Of a stretch of 64,000 nt of DNA, positions 17,180 through 24,925 are shown in pieces; position 1 is the stretch's first letter; each line of letters opens with the position of its first letter. The stretch covers positions 32,258-96,257 of the forward strand of contig CAYVTZ010000009.1 of assembly GCA_964454685.1 (NCBI GenBank). The letters are read 5' to 3'. The notes beneath the pieces were generated by a model that was not told the DNA's origin, made no database searches, and saw only the letters and a list, made by a program, of their open reading frames with translations. The DNA is from CAYVTZ01 sp964454685 (GTDB lineage: Bacteria; Bacillota; Clostridia; Christensenellales; Christensenellaceae). The position numbers and the translations under genes are program-made.

Positions 17180-18031
17180 ATGTTTGGCGCGATTGTTCCG
17201 CAGGTTTGCGAGCTCAAAGTGCGGGAACTTAAAACCTATCAGGCGTATTACTGCGGATTGTGCAAGGTTCTGAAAGAGCGGTATCACAGGCAATCCGTGC
17301 TTTATTATGACTGCGTGTTTTTGTTTTTGCTGTCGGACAGTCTGGCGCACGAAGCGGGCGAGGCAGCGCCTTGCAAGTGCATTCTGCACCCGTTTGAAAA
17401 GCGTATCGCTCTGCGTGGCAGAGGCGCGGAATATGCGGCGGACATCAATATACTGATGGCATACGCCAAGGCGGACGATGATGCGCACGACACAGGCAAA
17501 GGCGGATTTCGTCGGCACTATCTGCGCAAGGCATTTGCAACAGTGGAGCGGACGCATCCCGGCTTATTGCGTGAGGCGCAAGACATGAAAGAAATGCTGC
17601 ACACATTGGAAGCGCAGCGATCGCCCGATACGGATGCGCTGGCGCATACCTATGCACAGCTTTTGGGGTCTGTATTTGAAAATGTGGATGTGCTGCATTC
17701 GCATATACTGCGAGATTTGGGGTATAACCTAGGCAGATGGACCTATTTGCTGGATGCGCTGGAGGACTTTGACGAAGATGCAAAGAGTGGCGCATTCAAC
17801 GTATTCGCGCACAAATACGGTGCGATGACAGGGGAAACGAAGCGGGAGATTGAGCGCAGCTTATATTTTTCGCTGGCACAGGCGGCAAACGCGTTAGAGC
17901 GACTGCCCATACAGCATAACAAAGAGATTTTGCAAAATATCGTGTATTTGGGACTAAAGGCGCGGACGATGCAGGCGCTGTCCGGCGAAAAGCCGCAACA
18001 GCAGGACATCGGCGGTATGCGCATCGGATAG
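17180..18031 (+). CDS. DUF5685 family protein
   Basis: A 283-aa protein with the family hallmark at its N-terminus: MFGAIVPQVCELKVRELKTY followed by YYCGLCKVLKERY, a CxxC pair after a conserved aromatic stretch. A third and fourth cysteine (CKC, about residue 70) could complete a metal site. The remainder is helical, with 'DDDAHD' and 'YLLDALEDFDED' acidic motifs resembling isoprenoid-synthase-like helices; that likeness is only visual. Function is unknown. It opens a six-gene operon ending with an FtsW/RodA protein and a PBP, which suggests an envelope or division context. The start is supported by the conserved MFG beginning; no Shine-Dalgarno is present. Confidence 0.82.
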   Translation: MFGAIVPQVCELKVRELKTYQAYYCGLCKVLKERYHRQSVLYYDCVFLFLLSDSLAHEAGEAAPCKCILHPFEKRIALRGRGAEYAADINILMAYAKADDDAHDTGKGGFRRHYLRKAFATVERTHPGLLREAQDMKEMLHTLEAQRSPDTDALAHTYAQLLGSVFENVDVLHSHILRDLGYNLGRWTYLLDALEDFDEDAKSGAFNVFAHKYGAMTGETKREIERSLYFSLAQAANALERLPIQHNKEILQNIVYLGLKARTMQALSGEKPQQQDIGGMRIG

Positions 18032-18053
18032 AAAAGCCCAGACAAGGAGTAAG

Positions 18054-18638
18054 ATGAATCCATATCAAATTCTTGGCGTGAATGAGAACGCGTCCGAGGA
18101 GGAAATCAAATCCGCATATCGGAAGCTGGTGAAAAAATACCACCCCGATCGTTTTGCGAATGATCCCGCGCAGCAGGCGGCAGCAGCCGAAAAGCTGAAA
18201 TCTGTCAATGCAGCGTATGACATGATTGGCAAGATGAAGCAGGGCAATTACCAGTGGAGCAACACGCCGCAATTTGCGCAAGTGCGAAGCTATATTCAAA
18301 GCGGAATGATTGCCCAGGCGGAGGATGCGCTGAATCGTATGAGCGAGCGTCCTGCCGAGTGGCATTACCTGATGGGGATTTGCATGATGCGGCGCGGCTG
18401 GTATGACGGGGCGGCGGCGCACTTTGACCAAGCGCATCAAATGGAACCGAACAACGCCGAATATGAAAATGCGTGGCGCTCTATGCATGAGCCGGCAGGG
18501 TCTTACATGGACTTTGGCGAGGGCGGCGTGAAAATGGACATGTCCAGCAACTCTTGCAGAATTTGCTCGATTTTGGGATGCGCACTATGCACGGGATGCT
18601 GCTGCTGCTCACGCGGCGGCTGGATTTTCTGTTGCTGA
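18054..18638 (+). CDS. J-domain protein with cysteine-rich tail
   Basis: A 194-aa protein. Residues 1-65 are a J domain (NPYQILGVNENASEEEIKSA, then YRKLVKKYHPDRF with the HPD motif) that should stimulate a DnaK-type ATPase. The middle (about 80-155) has TPR-like helices (MIAQAEDALNRM...EWHYLMGICMMRRGWYDGAAAHFDQA). The last 27 residues contain ten cysteines, including CCCC and a terminal CC, among hydrophobic residues; this could bind metal or be membrane-associated. It lacks the Gly/Phe and zinc-finger regions of true DnaJ. The gene is in operon between DUF5685 (22 nt) and a membrane protein (12 nt). Confidence 0.88.
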   Translation: MNPYQILGVNENASEEEIKSAYRKLVKKYHPDRFANDPAQQAAAAEKLKSVNAAYDMIGKMKQGNYQWSNTPQFAQVRSYIQSGMIAQAEDALNRMSERPAEWHYLMGICMMRRGWYDGAAAHFDQAHQMEPNNAEYENAWRSMHEPAGSYMDFGEGGVKMDMSSNSCRICSILGCALCTGCCCCSRGGWIFCC

Positions 18639-18650
18639 TGAGGAAAGAAA

Positions 18651-19181
18651 ATGGTTCGTGGAAATAACGCCGGAAAGACTTCTGTGGTTGTCATGTTTGG
18701 CGTGCTGACTCTATTGTTTTTGTATTTGGCAAACGTTGCGCCGGCATTCCGGATTTTATTATACTTTCTTACATCCATGTTTGTGATGGGAGTTGCCGTG
18801 GAGCGGCGGCTGGCAGCGTGCATCGTATTATTTTTATGTGTCACATTTGCTGCATTTTTGCTGCTGCCGGACAACACCGGTGTATTTCCTTATCTTTTCT
18901 TTTTTGGACACTATGGCATTTTCAAATATTTTGTCGATCAAAGCCGCGGGAGAGCGGCAGCGTGGGTATTGAAATATATCTATTTTAATGTTGGATTCTT
19001 TTTGATCTTCTTCCTGACAGGTGGATATATGCGTGCGCTGATTTCCGTTACGTTGCCAAGCTGGCTGATTATCCTGCTGGCACAAGTGATTTTTGCGGTG
19101 TATGACATGATTTTTACGAAGCTGACTTCACTTTATCTGACATGCTTTCGCAGTAAGCTGTTGGGGACACCGAGGTATTAA
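18651..19181 (+). CDS. Multi-pass membrane protein of unknown function
   Basis: A 176-aa hydrophobic protein with about five transmembrane segments (approximately 8-28, 30-48, 52-70, 100-122 and 125-150), and a positively charged short N-terminus and C-terminal tail. I recognise no family motif. GAGGAAAG precedes the ATG. Its place between the J-domain protein and the FHA protein in a tightly spaced operon suggests a role with the cell-wall enzymes downstream. Confidence 0.75.
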   Translation: MVRGNNAGKTSVVVMFGVLTLLFLYLANVAPAFRILLYFLTSMFVMGVAVERRLAACIVLFLCVTFAAFLLLPDNTGVFPYLFFFGHYGIFKYFVDQSRGRAAAWVLKYIYFNVGFFLIFFLTGGYMRALISVTLPSWLIILLAQVIFAVYDMIFTKLTSLYLTCFRSKLLGTPRY

Positions 19182-19194
19182 GGAGGACGACTGA

Positions 19195-19656
19195 ATGGGC
19201 GCTGCTGCTTATGAACTTGCGGCTTATGCCATGCGGTATTGGTTTATCTTTTTGACCGTGGGTATCTTGATTGCATTGATTTACATTTCTTATAAAGAAT
19301 TCCGGGAGAAGAAATTTGTATTCACACAGGTGGAAAAATACGGCGGCTATCTGGAAATTGTGGACGGGCCGGAAGAATTCATTGGAGACCAATTTGGATT
19401 AACCGAGCAAAACACCATCGGACGCGCGCGCAAGTGCAGCGTTTCCATTCCGGACGACAGCATTCTAAAAACACACTTGTTGATTGAGCGGGAGGAGGAC
19501 GAATTTTACGCGATTCCGATGTCCAAGCGCTCTACCATGGTGAACGGACGGGAGCTGACGCGCAAGCAGCGCATCAAAACCGGCGATGTGCTTTCCGTGG
19601 GCGTTGTGGACTTGGAAGTACACTTGAAAAAGGCGAGGGTGGAGCATGACATTTAG
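19195..19656 (+). CDS. Membrane-anchored FHA domain protein
   Basis: A 153-aa protein with one N-terminal transmembrane helix (about 15-36) and a cytoplasmic forkhead-associated domain (about 65-145). FHA motifs seen are TIGRARKCSVSIPDDSILKTH, with the phosphothreonine-binding GR and S..H pattern, and 'STMVNGRELTRKQRIKTGDVLSVG'. FHA domains bind phosphothreonine peptides, usually products of Ser/Thr kinases; none is encoded nearby. The gene overlaps the FtsW/RodA gene by 11 nt. FHA-FtsW-PBP order resembles the actinobacterial fhaB-rodA-pbpA locus. Confidence 0.9.
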   Translation: MGAAAYELAAYAMRYWFIFLTVGILIALIYISYKEFREKKFVFTQVEKYGGYLEIVDGPEEFIGDQFGLTEQNTIGRARKCSVSIPDDSILKTHLLIEREEDEFYAIPMSKRSTMVNGRELTRKQRIKTGDVLSVGVVDLEVHLKKARVEHDI

Positions 19657-20896
19657 ACGATATGGCGCAGGCATAATTCTGGTTTTTATGATGCTGTTTT
19701 TGATGTCGGGCATGTTGCTGTTGAGCTTTGCGGGCGGGACGCTTGATCCGACACCATTTGGCATGGGTTTGCTGCTGATGCTGGTGATCCTGCTGCAGTA
19801 CAATGTGCTCAAGCGGATATTTCGACACTTGGAGCGGTATGCGCTGCTGGTGGCGGACTTTTTATGTGTGATCAGTTTGGTGATTTTATATCGCTTGAAC
19901 GCGGATGTGGCGCAAAAGCAACTTTTGTGGATTGTGGCGGGCAATGTGATGATGATCGTGACCATGCTGGTGATCCGCCGCAGCGGAAATTTTGCGCGGG
20001 CAAACTTGTTGTTCATGATTCTGGCGGTGGGGTTGTTGTGCAGCGCGCTATTGTTTGCGCGCACGATTGGCGGCGCGAAGAACTGGCTGTCCATCGGCGG
20101 GTTTAACTTTCAGCCCAGTGAGTTTGCGAAGATACTGTTTTTGATTGTGACGGCGTTTTTCCTTTCCAGCAAGAACAGGATTCGGGATATGTGGCCGTAC
20201 TTTTTATTCACGATTGCGTGTGTGGGGGTGCTGGTGCTGTCCAAAGATTTGGGCGCGGCACTGCTGTTTGCGGGAACATTTATCATCGTTTTTTTTGTGG
20301 CAACGGGCAATCTGGCGATTACACTGGGCAGCCTTGGAGCCTTTGCGGGCGGCGCGTTGATCAGCTACAAGCTGTTTTCACATGTGCGGGTGCGCGTGGA
20401 GGTCTGGCGTGACCCGTGGGCGACCTACAACGACAACGGTTACCAAATTGTGCAGGGACTGCTGGCGATTGCGTCCGGCGGGCTGTTGGGCAGCGGGTTA
20501 GGATTGGGCATGCCTAACGTGATCCCCGCCAATCAGACGGACTACATTTTTGCCTCGATTGCGGAGGAATTTGGCATCATTGTAGCGATTGCGGTGATCG
20601 CGTTGTATTTGGTGTTTATTGTGCGTGGAATTCTGATTGCGATGGATGCACACAGTAAATTTGACAAGCTACTGGTGTTTGGTGCGACGGTAATGCTGTC
20701 GCTGCAAAGCTTTATCATCATTGGCGGCGTAATCAAGCTGATTCCGCTGACCGGCATCACCATGCCTTTTGTGAGTTACGGCGGCAGCTCGATGCTGTCT
20801 GCCATGATGCAGCTGGGCATCATTGAAGGCGTTGCGCTCAAAAACGGGGAATATGAGGAAGCGGCGCTGGCAGAGATGGGCGGTGGCATTGAATGA
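19646..20896 (+). CDS. FtsW/RodA/SpoVE-family SEDS glycosyltransferase
   Basis: A 416-aa integral membrane protein with about ten helices, expected to polymerise lipid II into glycan strands with its cognate class B PBP. Family motifs seen are GGAKNWLSIGGFNFQPSEFAK, LLSKDLGAAL-type 'LSKDLGAALLFAGT', 'NGYQIVQGLLAIASGG', the catalytic-loop region 'ANQTDYIFASIAEEFG' and C-terminal PFVSYGGSSMLS. It overlaps the PBP gene by 4 nt (ATGA), so the two are translationally coupled as partners. The choice between elongation (RodA), division (FtsW) and sporulation (SpoVE) is not decidable from sequence alone. Confidence 0.95.
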   Translation: MTFRRYGAGIILVFMMLFLMSGMLLLSFAGGTLDPTPFGMGLLLMLVILLQYNVLKRIFRHLERYALLVADFLCVISLVILYRLNADVAQKQLLWIVAGNVMMIVTMLVIRRSGNFARANLLFMILAVGLLCSALLFARTIGGAKNWLSIGGFNFQPSEFAKILFLIVTAFFLSSKNRIRDMWPYFLFTIACVGVLVLSKDLGAALLFAGTFIIVFFVATGNLAITLGSLGAFAGGALISYKLFSHVRVRVEVWRDPWATYNDNGYQIVQGLLAIASGGLLGSGLGLGMPNVIPANQTDYIFASIAEEFGIIVAIAVIALYLVFIVRGILIAMDAHSKFDKLLVFGATVMLSLQSFIIIGGVIKLIPLTGITMPFVSYGGSSMLSAMMQLGIIEGVALKNGEYEEAALAEMGGGIE

Positions 20897-22278
20897 AGCA
20901 GAATGTGAACATCAAAAAAAATATGAAATACATTCTGGCGACGTTCTGTTGCCTGTTTGTGCTACTGGGCTCCTACTTGCTGTACAACACGGTGACCAAG
21001 GGCGACCAATGGTTTACTACGCCATACAATCCGCGCATTGCGGCGGCGAAGAACATCGAGAATGCGGGCGCGATCTACGACCGCAATGGGGTGCCGCTGG
21101 CATACACGCAGGATGGGGAACGCAAATATGCTGCGGATGGCGATATGCGGCGGGCGGTCAGCCATGTGGTGGGAGACAGCTATGGCAAATCGCTGGGCGC
21201 GGAAACATATTTGGCAAAATATTTGTACGGTTATGATCAGGGCGTTTTGGACAAGGTGGCGAGCGCCGCAAGCGGAAGCAAAGGCGGAGATGTTTACCTG
21301 ACCATCGACGCGGATCTTTCGCAATATATTTACAACAATATGGAGTTTGATGGTTCTGTGGTGGTGATGGATTACAAGACGGGAGAGATCCTTGCAAGTG
21401 TAAGCGTTCCGACCTTTGACCCATACAAGATTAAGGACGACGAGGATGAGACCGGGTCTAAATATCTGGATCGCGCCACGCAGGGGCGGTATCCGCCCGG
21501 ATCCACCATGAAAATTGTGACCACTGCGGCGGCGCTGGAAAACGGCAAGACAGACTTGGTCATTGAGTGCGATGCGGAGGAAGTCATTGACGGGCAGCGC
21601 ATTACCTGTCCTTCCGAGCGTGGGCACGGCACGGTGGATTTTACCAAGGCGTTTGAAAAATCTTGTAACATTTATTACGCCAAGCTGGCGGTGGAGCTGG
21701 GGAAATCGCGTATGTTGCAGGCGGCGGAGGGCTTTATGTTCAACCGGCCCTTTAATTTGCCGGACTTTACACTGTATCGCAGTTCGTTTGAGGTTTCGGA
21801 CAGTGACGGCGACCTTGCGTGGGCGGGCATTGGGCAATACAAAGACCTTGTGACACCGATGCACGATATGCTGTTTTCTGCGTCGGTGGCGAATGGCGGA
21901 ACGATGATGCAGCCCAAGATGTTGCTGGATGTGACATACGGGAACAAAAGTGGCTATCGTTATGCGACGGATACAATCACACGCGCCATGGATTCCGCGA
22001 CGGCAGAGAAGATCAAGGAATTGATGAAGGGTACGGTTCAGCAGGGCACGGCGACGAGCGCGCAGCTTGGCTCTGTGACGGTGGCAGGCAAGACGGGTAC
22101 TGCGGAATATTATGAGGATGGCGGAATCAAGAATCATTCGTGGTTTACGGGGTTCATTGAGGATGAGCAGCATCCGCTGGCAATCGCGGTGATTTTAGAG
22201 GGCGCGGGGTTTGGATCACGCTATGCGACGCCGCTGGCGGCGAAGGTGTTGCAAAAGGCGTTGGACATTGGATATTGA
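20893..22278 (+). CDS. Class B penicillin-binding protein (PbpA-like transpeptidase)
   Basis: A 461-aa peptidoglycan transpeptidase. N-terminal cytoplasmic stub and signal-anchor helix (about 12-33), a short linker domain with 'YNPR...GAIYDRNGVPLA', then the transpeptidase domain. Catalytic motifs are SxxK in PPGSTMKIV (about residue 202), SxN in FEKSCNIYYAKL (about 257) and KTGTAEY (about 400). Its size matches the short PbpA class that pairs with RodA-like proteins and FHA genes. Last gene of the operon. Confidence 0.95.
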   Translation: MKQNVNIKKNMKYILATFCCLFVLLGSYLLYNTVTKGDQWFTTPYNPRIAAAKNIENAGAIYDRNGVPLAYTQDGERKYAADGDMRRAVSHVVGDSYGKSLGAETYLAKYLYGYDQGVLDKVASAASGSKGGDVYLTIDADLSQYIYNNMEFDGSVVVMDYKTGEILASVSVPTFDPYKIKDDEDETGSKYLDRATQGRYPPGSTMKIVTTAAALENGKTDLVIECDAEEVIDGQRITCPSERGHGTVDFTKAFEKSCNIYYAKLAVELGKSRMLQAAEGFMFNRPFNLPDFTLYRSSFEVSDSDGDLAWAGIGQYKDLVTPMHDMLFSASVANGGTMMQPKMLLDVTYGNKSGYRYATDTITRAMDSATAEKIKELMKGTVQQGTATSAQLGSVTVAGKTGTAEYYEDGGIKNHSWFTGFIEDEQHPLAIAVILEGAGFGSRYATPLAAKVLQKALDIGY

Positions 22279-22290
22279 GAGGGATGCTGC

Positions 22291-22318
22291 ACTTTTCTTT
22301 TTAGAGAAAGAGAAAAGT
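22291..22318 (+). terminator. A/T-rich hairpin after the PBP gene
   Basis: ACTTTTCTTTTT pairs with AAAGAGAAAAGT with one mismatch and a 4-nt loop. No separate T tract follows. A similar hairpin follows uvrC. Confidence 0.5.
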
Positions 22319-22562
22319 CAATTAGTATGATGTGGGTTGAGCGTTGCGGCGGGCTTTGAGGTGCGCTGACGCGCAGGAAAAGGCACTGAAAAATCGATTT
22401 AAATCAGGGACTGTTTTTAAGTGGGGACGTGCAGGATTTGTGAACAAGAGATGTGATCGGGTGCAACGGAACATAGGCGGATAAGCGCGAGGGTAGCCAC
22501 TCCGGGAGATTTGGACGAAGTGTATGTAGATTTGAGCAGCATGGACGGTAGGCGGGCAATCA

Positions 22563-24383
22563 ATGAATATGAACGATAATTTACAGAATAAAATCAAAAA
22601 TCTGCCTACGCAGCCGGGTGTTTACATCATGCGGGATGTGCGGGGCGAGGTCATTTACGTAGGTAAGGCGCGCATTTTGAAGAATCGTGTGAGCCAATAT
22701 TTTCGCGCGGAGGCGCAGAAGCACCCCAAAGTGGCGGCGATGGTCTCGAACATTGAGGACTTTGAGTATATCATCACGGACACCGAATTGGAGGCGCTTA
22801 TTTTAGAGTGCAACCTCATCAAGCAATACCGCCCGCACTATAATATCATGCTCAAGGATGATAAACATTACCCCTATGTGCGCATTGATCTTAACGAGCC
22901 GTACCCGCGTGTGCGTGTGGTGCGCAGCATCAAGCAGGATGGCGCAAAATACTTCGGTCCGTTTTTGGCGGCGCATATTGTCAACGATTTGCTGGATCAT
23001 CTGATGCGGCTGTATCCGCTGCGCAGCTGCAACAATGATATTCCGCGCATGATCGCGCGCGGGGAGCGTCCTTGCCTCAATCATGCGATGGGGCGATGCG
23101 TGGGCGTTTGTACGGGGAAGATCAGCCAGCAGGAATACGACACGTTGCTCAAGGAAGTGATGCACGTGATGTCCGGCAATCATACGACGCTGCGGCGAGA
23201 GCTGAAAGAAAAAATGGCGCAGGCGGCGGAGGAGCTGAACTATGAACAGGCGGCGTTGTTCCGTGACCGTTTGGCGCTGATCGATCGCATTTATGAGAAG
23301 CAGCGCGCCGGCTTTCCCAACTTGGACGACAAGGATTATTTTGCAGTGGAAACGGGGAAAAACAATGCGGTCATCCAGTCTTTTCTTTTTCGAGATGGCA
23401 AGCTGAACCATGCGCAGAAATTTTATTTTCCCTTTGAGGGTGAAGAAAAAGAGGAAATTTTAGCCAGCTTTTTGGAGCAATACTATTTGGAAAAAACCGG
23501 GATTCCGCGGGTGATTTATACGTTGCCGCAACCGGCAGACAAGGAGCTGCTCATGCAATGGCTTTCCGAGCGGCGGGGCAGCAAGGTGGAGATCCGAGAG
23601 GCGCAACGCGGCGACCATGCGAAGCTGGTGCAGCTTGCGGCAAAGAATGCGCGAGACGCGCTCAAACTCAAGGAAGGCGCGCAGGCGCGGCAGGAGATGG
23701 CGGCGGTGGGATTAGCCAAGTCGATTGGTCTGGATCGAGAATTGCAACGCATTGAATGCTATGATATTTCCAACACGCAAGGCACGGACAATGTTGCCTC
23801 AATGGTCGTTTTTACCGATGGAAAGCCGGATCGAAACAAGTACCGGAGATTTCGCATCAAAGGCTTTGAGGGAGCGGATGATTTTGCGTCGCTCAATGAG
23901 GCGCTGACGCGGCGCGTCCTGCACGGGTTGCAGGGCGATGAGAGTTTTTTGCCGATGCCCGACCTCATCATCATTGACGGCGGTAAGGGGCAGCTGCACG
24001 CGGCGCAAGAGGCGCTGTTTTCCACAGGATGTGAAGAACTGCCGATTGTGAGCCTTGCAAAGAAGCAGGAAGAGATTTTTTTGCCTGATCGATCTGAGAG
24101 CATTTTGCTTAAAATTGGAAGTCCGGAGTTTCGGCTGGTGACGAGTATCCGTGACGAGGCACACCGATTTGCCGTGACTTACCACCGTAAATTGCGCGAG
24201 AAGCGGCACCACAAGAGTGCGCTGGATAGCATTGAAGGGATTGGGGATGTGCGCAAACGTGCGCTGCTTCGGCATTTTGGCAGCCTCAAGAATATCAAAA
24301 ACGCCACGCTGGAAGAACTGATCGCATCCAAGGTGGTGCCGGAGGGCGTGGCGAAGCAGGTGTATGAAAAATTGAAAGATTGA
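22563..24383 (+). CDS. uvrC: UvrABC system protein C (excinuclease)
   Basis: Makes both incisions in nucleotide excision repair with UvrB. The 606-aa protein has the GIY-YIG nuclease at about 15-95 (QPGVYIMRD, VIYVGKARILKNRV), a UVR UvrB-binding helix (about 200-235), the RNase H-like nuclease domain (IECYDISNTQGTDNVASMVV, IIDGGKGQLHAA, HRFAVTYHR) and C-terminal helix-hairpin-helix repeats (SIEGIGDVRKRALLRHFG). The Shine-Dalgarno is weak. The preceding 284 bp hold the hairpin at 22291-22318 and no visible gene. Confidence 0.97.
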   Translation: MNMNDNLQNKIKNLPTQPGVYIMRDVRGEVIYVGKARILKNRVSQYFRAEAQKHPKVAAMVSNIEDFEYIITDTELEALILECNLIKQYRPHYNIMLKDDKHYPYVRIDLNEPYPRVRVVRSIKQDGAKYFGPFLAAHIVNDLLDHLMRLYPLRSCNNDIPRMIARGERPCLNHAMGRCVGVCTGKISQQEYDTLLKEVMHVMSGNHTTLRRELKEKMAQAAEELNYEQAALFRDRLALIDRIYEKQRAGFPNLDDKDYFAVETGKNNAVIQSFLFRDGKLNHAQKFYFPFEGEEKEEILASFLEQYYLEKTGIPRVIYTLPQPADKELLMQWLSERRGSKVEIREAQRGDHAKLVQLAAKNARDALKLKEGAQARQEMAAVGLAKSIGLDRELQRIECYDISNTQGTDNVASMVVFTDGKPDRNKYRRFRIKGFEGADDFASLNEALTRRVLHGLQGDESFLPMPDLIIIDGGKGQLHAAQEALFSTGCEELPIVSLAKKQEEIFLPDRSESILLKIGSPEFRLVTSIRDEAHRFAVTYHRKLREKRHHKSALDSIEGIGDVRKRALLRHFGSLKNIKNATLEELIASKVVPEGVAKQVYEKLKD

Positions 24384-24406
24384 TTCTTTTTAGAAAAAAG
24401 AATCAA
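24380..24406 (+). terminator. Perfect A/T-rich hairpin overlapping the uvrC stop codon
   Basis: TTGATTCTTTTT (24380-24391) and AAAAAGAATCAA (24395-24406) form a 12-bp stem with a 3-nt loop; the stem includes the uvrC stop codon. It shares the TTCTTTTTAGA core with the hairpin at 22291. Confidence 0.55.
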
Positions 24407-24513
24407 AAGAAAAATCCATTCAATGAATTGCTGCGGAGAAAAAAATGTAATGGGGAGTCGATGCAATGGATGAGACATGTCTCATTCATGCTGATACCGT
24501 TACATCGAAACAA

Positions 24514-24533
24514 GGCGCATGAGATCATGCGCC
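24514..24533 (-). terminator. Probable terminator of the hprK-whiA-crh operon
   Basis: GGCGCATGA and TCATGCGCC form a 9-bp inverted repeat around two bases; on the minus strand it is followed by TTGTTT. It lies 30 bp past the last stop codon of the minus-strand operon. Confidence 0.55.
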
Positions 24534-24563
24534 CGATTTATTTGATTTCAAAAAACAGAGGGA

Positions 24564-24827
24564 CTATTCGCCGAAGTTATTCTCTACCAGCTCGGCAAGC
24601 GCCGCAACCGCTTCCTTTTCATCTTTCCCGTTTGCAAACACGTAGATGGATTCGCCGGGTTTTACGCCCAGTGAAAGCAGCCCCATGATGCTTTTTGCAT
24701 TGATCTTCTTGTTGGAAAACTCAATCAAAATCTGGGAATCGTACTGATTTGCAACCTGCACAAAGCTGGCAGCCGCCTTCGCTTTCAGGCCGTCGGGGTT
24801 GTTGATGACAAGTTCTTTGTAAATCAT
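24564..24827 (-). CDS. HPr-family protein lacking the phosphorylatable histidine (Crh-like)
   Basis: An 87-aa HPr-fold protein. The PTS active site that normally reads GLHARPA reads GLKAKAA, so position 15 is Lys, not His: phosphotransfer from enzyme I should be impossible. Ser46 is kept in a canonical context (KSIMGLLSLG), the site phosphorylated by HPr kinase. This is the pattern of Bacillus Crh, a regulatory HPr paralogue that acts with CcpA. The kinase, hprK, is in the same operon. The frame extends upstream to 24878, but GGAGGAG directly precedes ATG 24827. It is the last gene of the operon, after whiA, which is also where crh lies in Bacillus. Confidence 0.93.
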   Translation of the reverse strand: MIYKELVINNPDGLKAKAAASFVQVANQYDSQILIEFSNKKINAKSIMGLLSLGVKPGESIYVFANGKDEKEAVAALAELVENNFGE

Positions 24828-24925
24828 AGTCTCTCCTCCTTTTATCGCTTCTCCCGAAACGAAGCGCGGTTTGCGCAAGGTTGCGGGGGAATTTTGTTAT
24901 GGTGGCAGTACAAGCATCGAGCGCT

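Noticed and set aside
20962..22173. Minus-strand frame of 403 codons opposite the PBP gene
   Set aside because: The PBP catalytic motifs are all in the plus frame; the antisense product has no domain.
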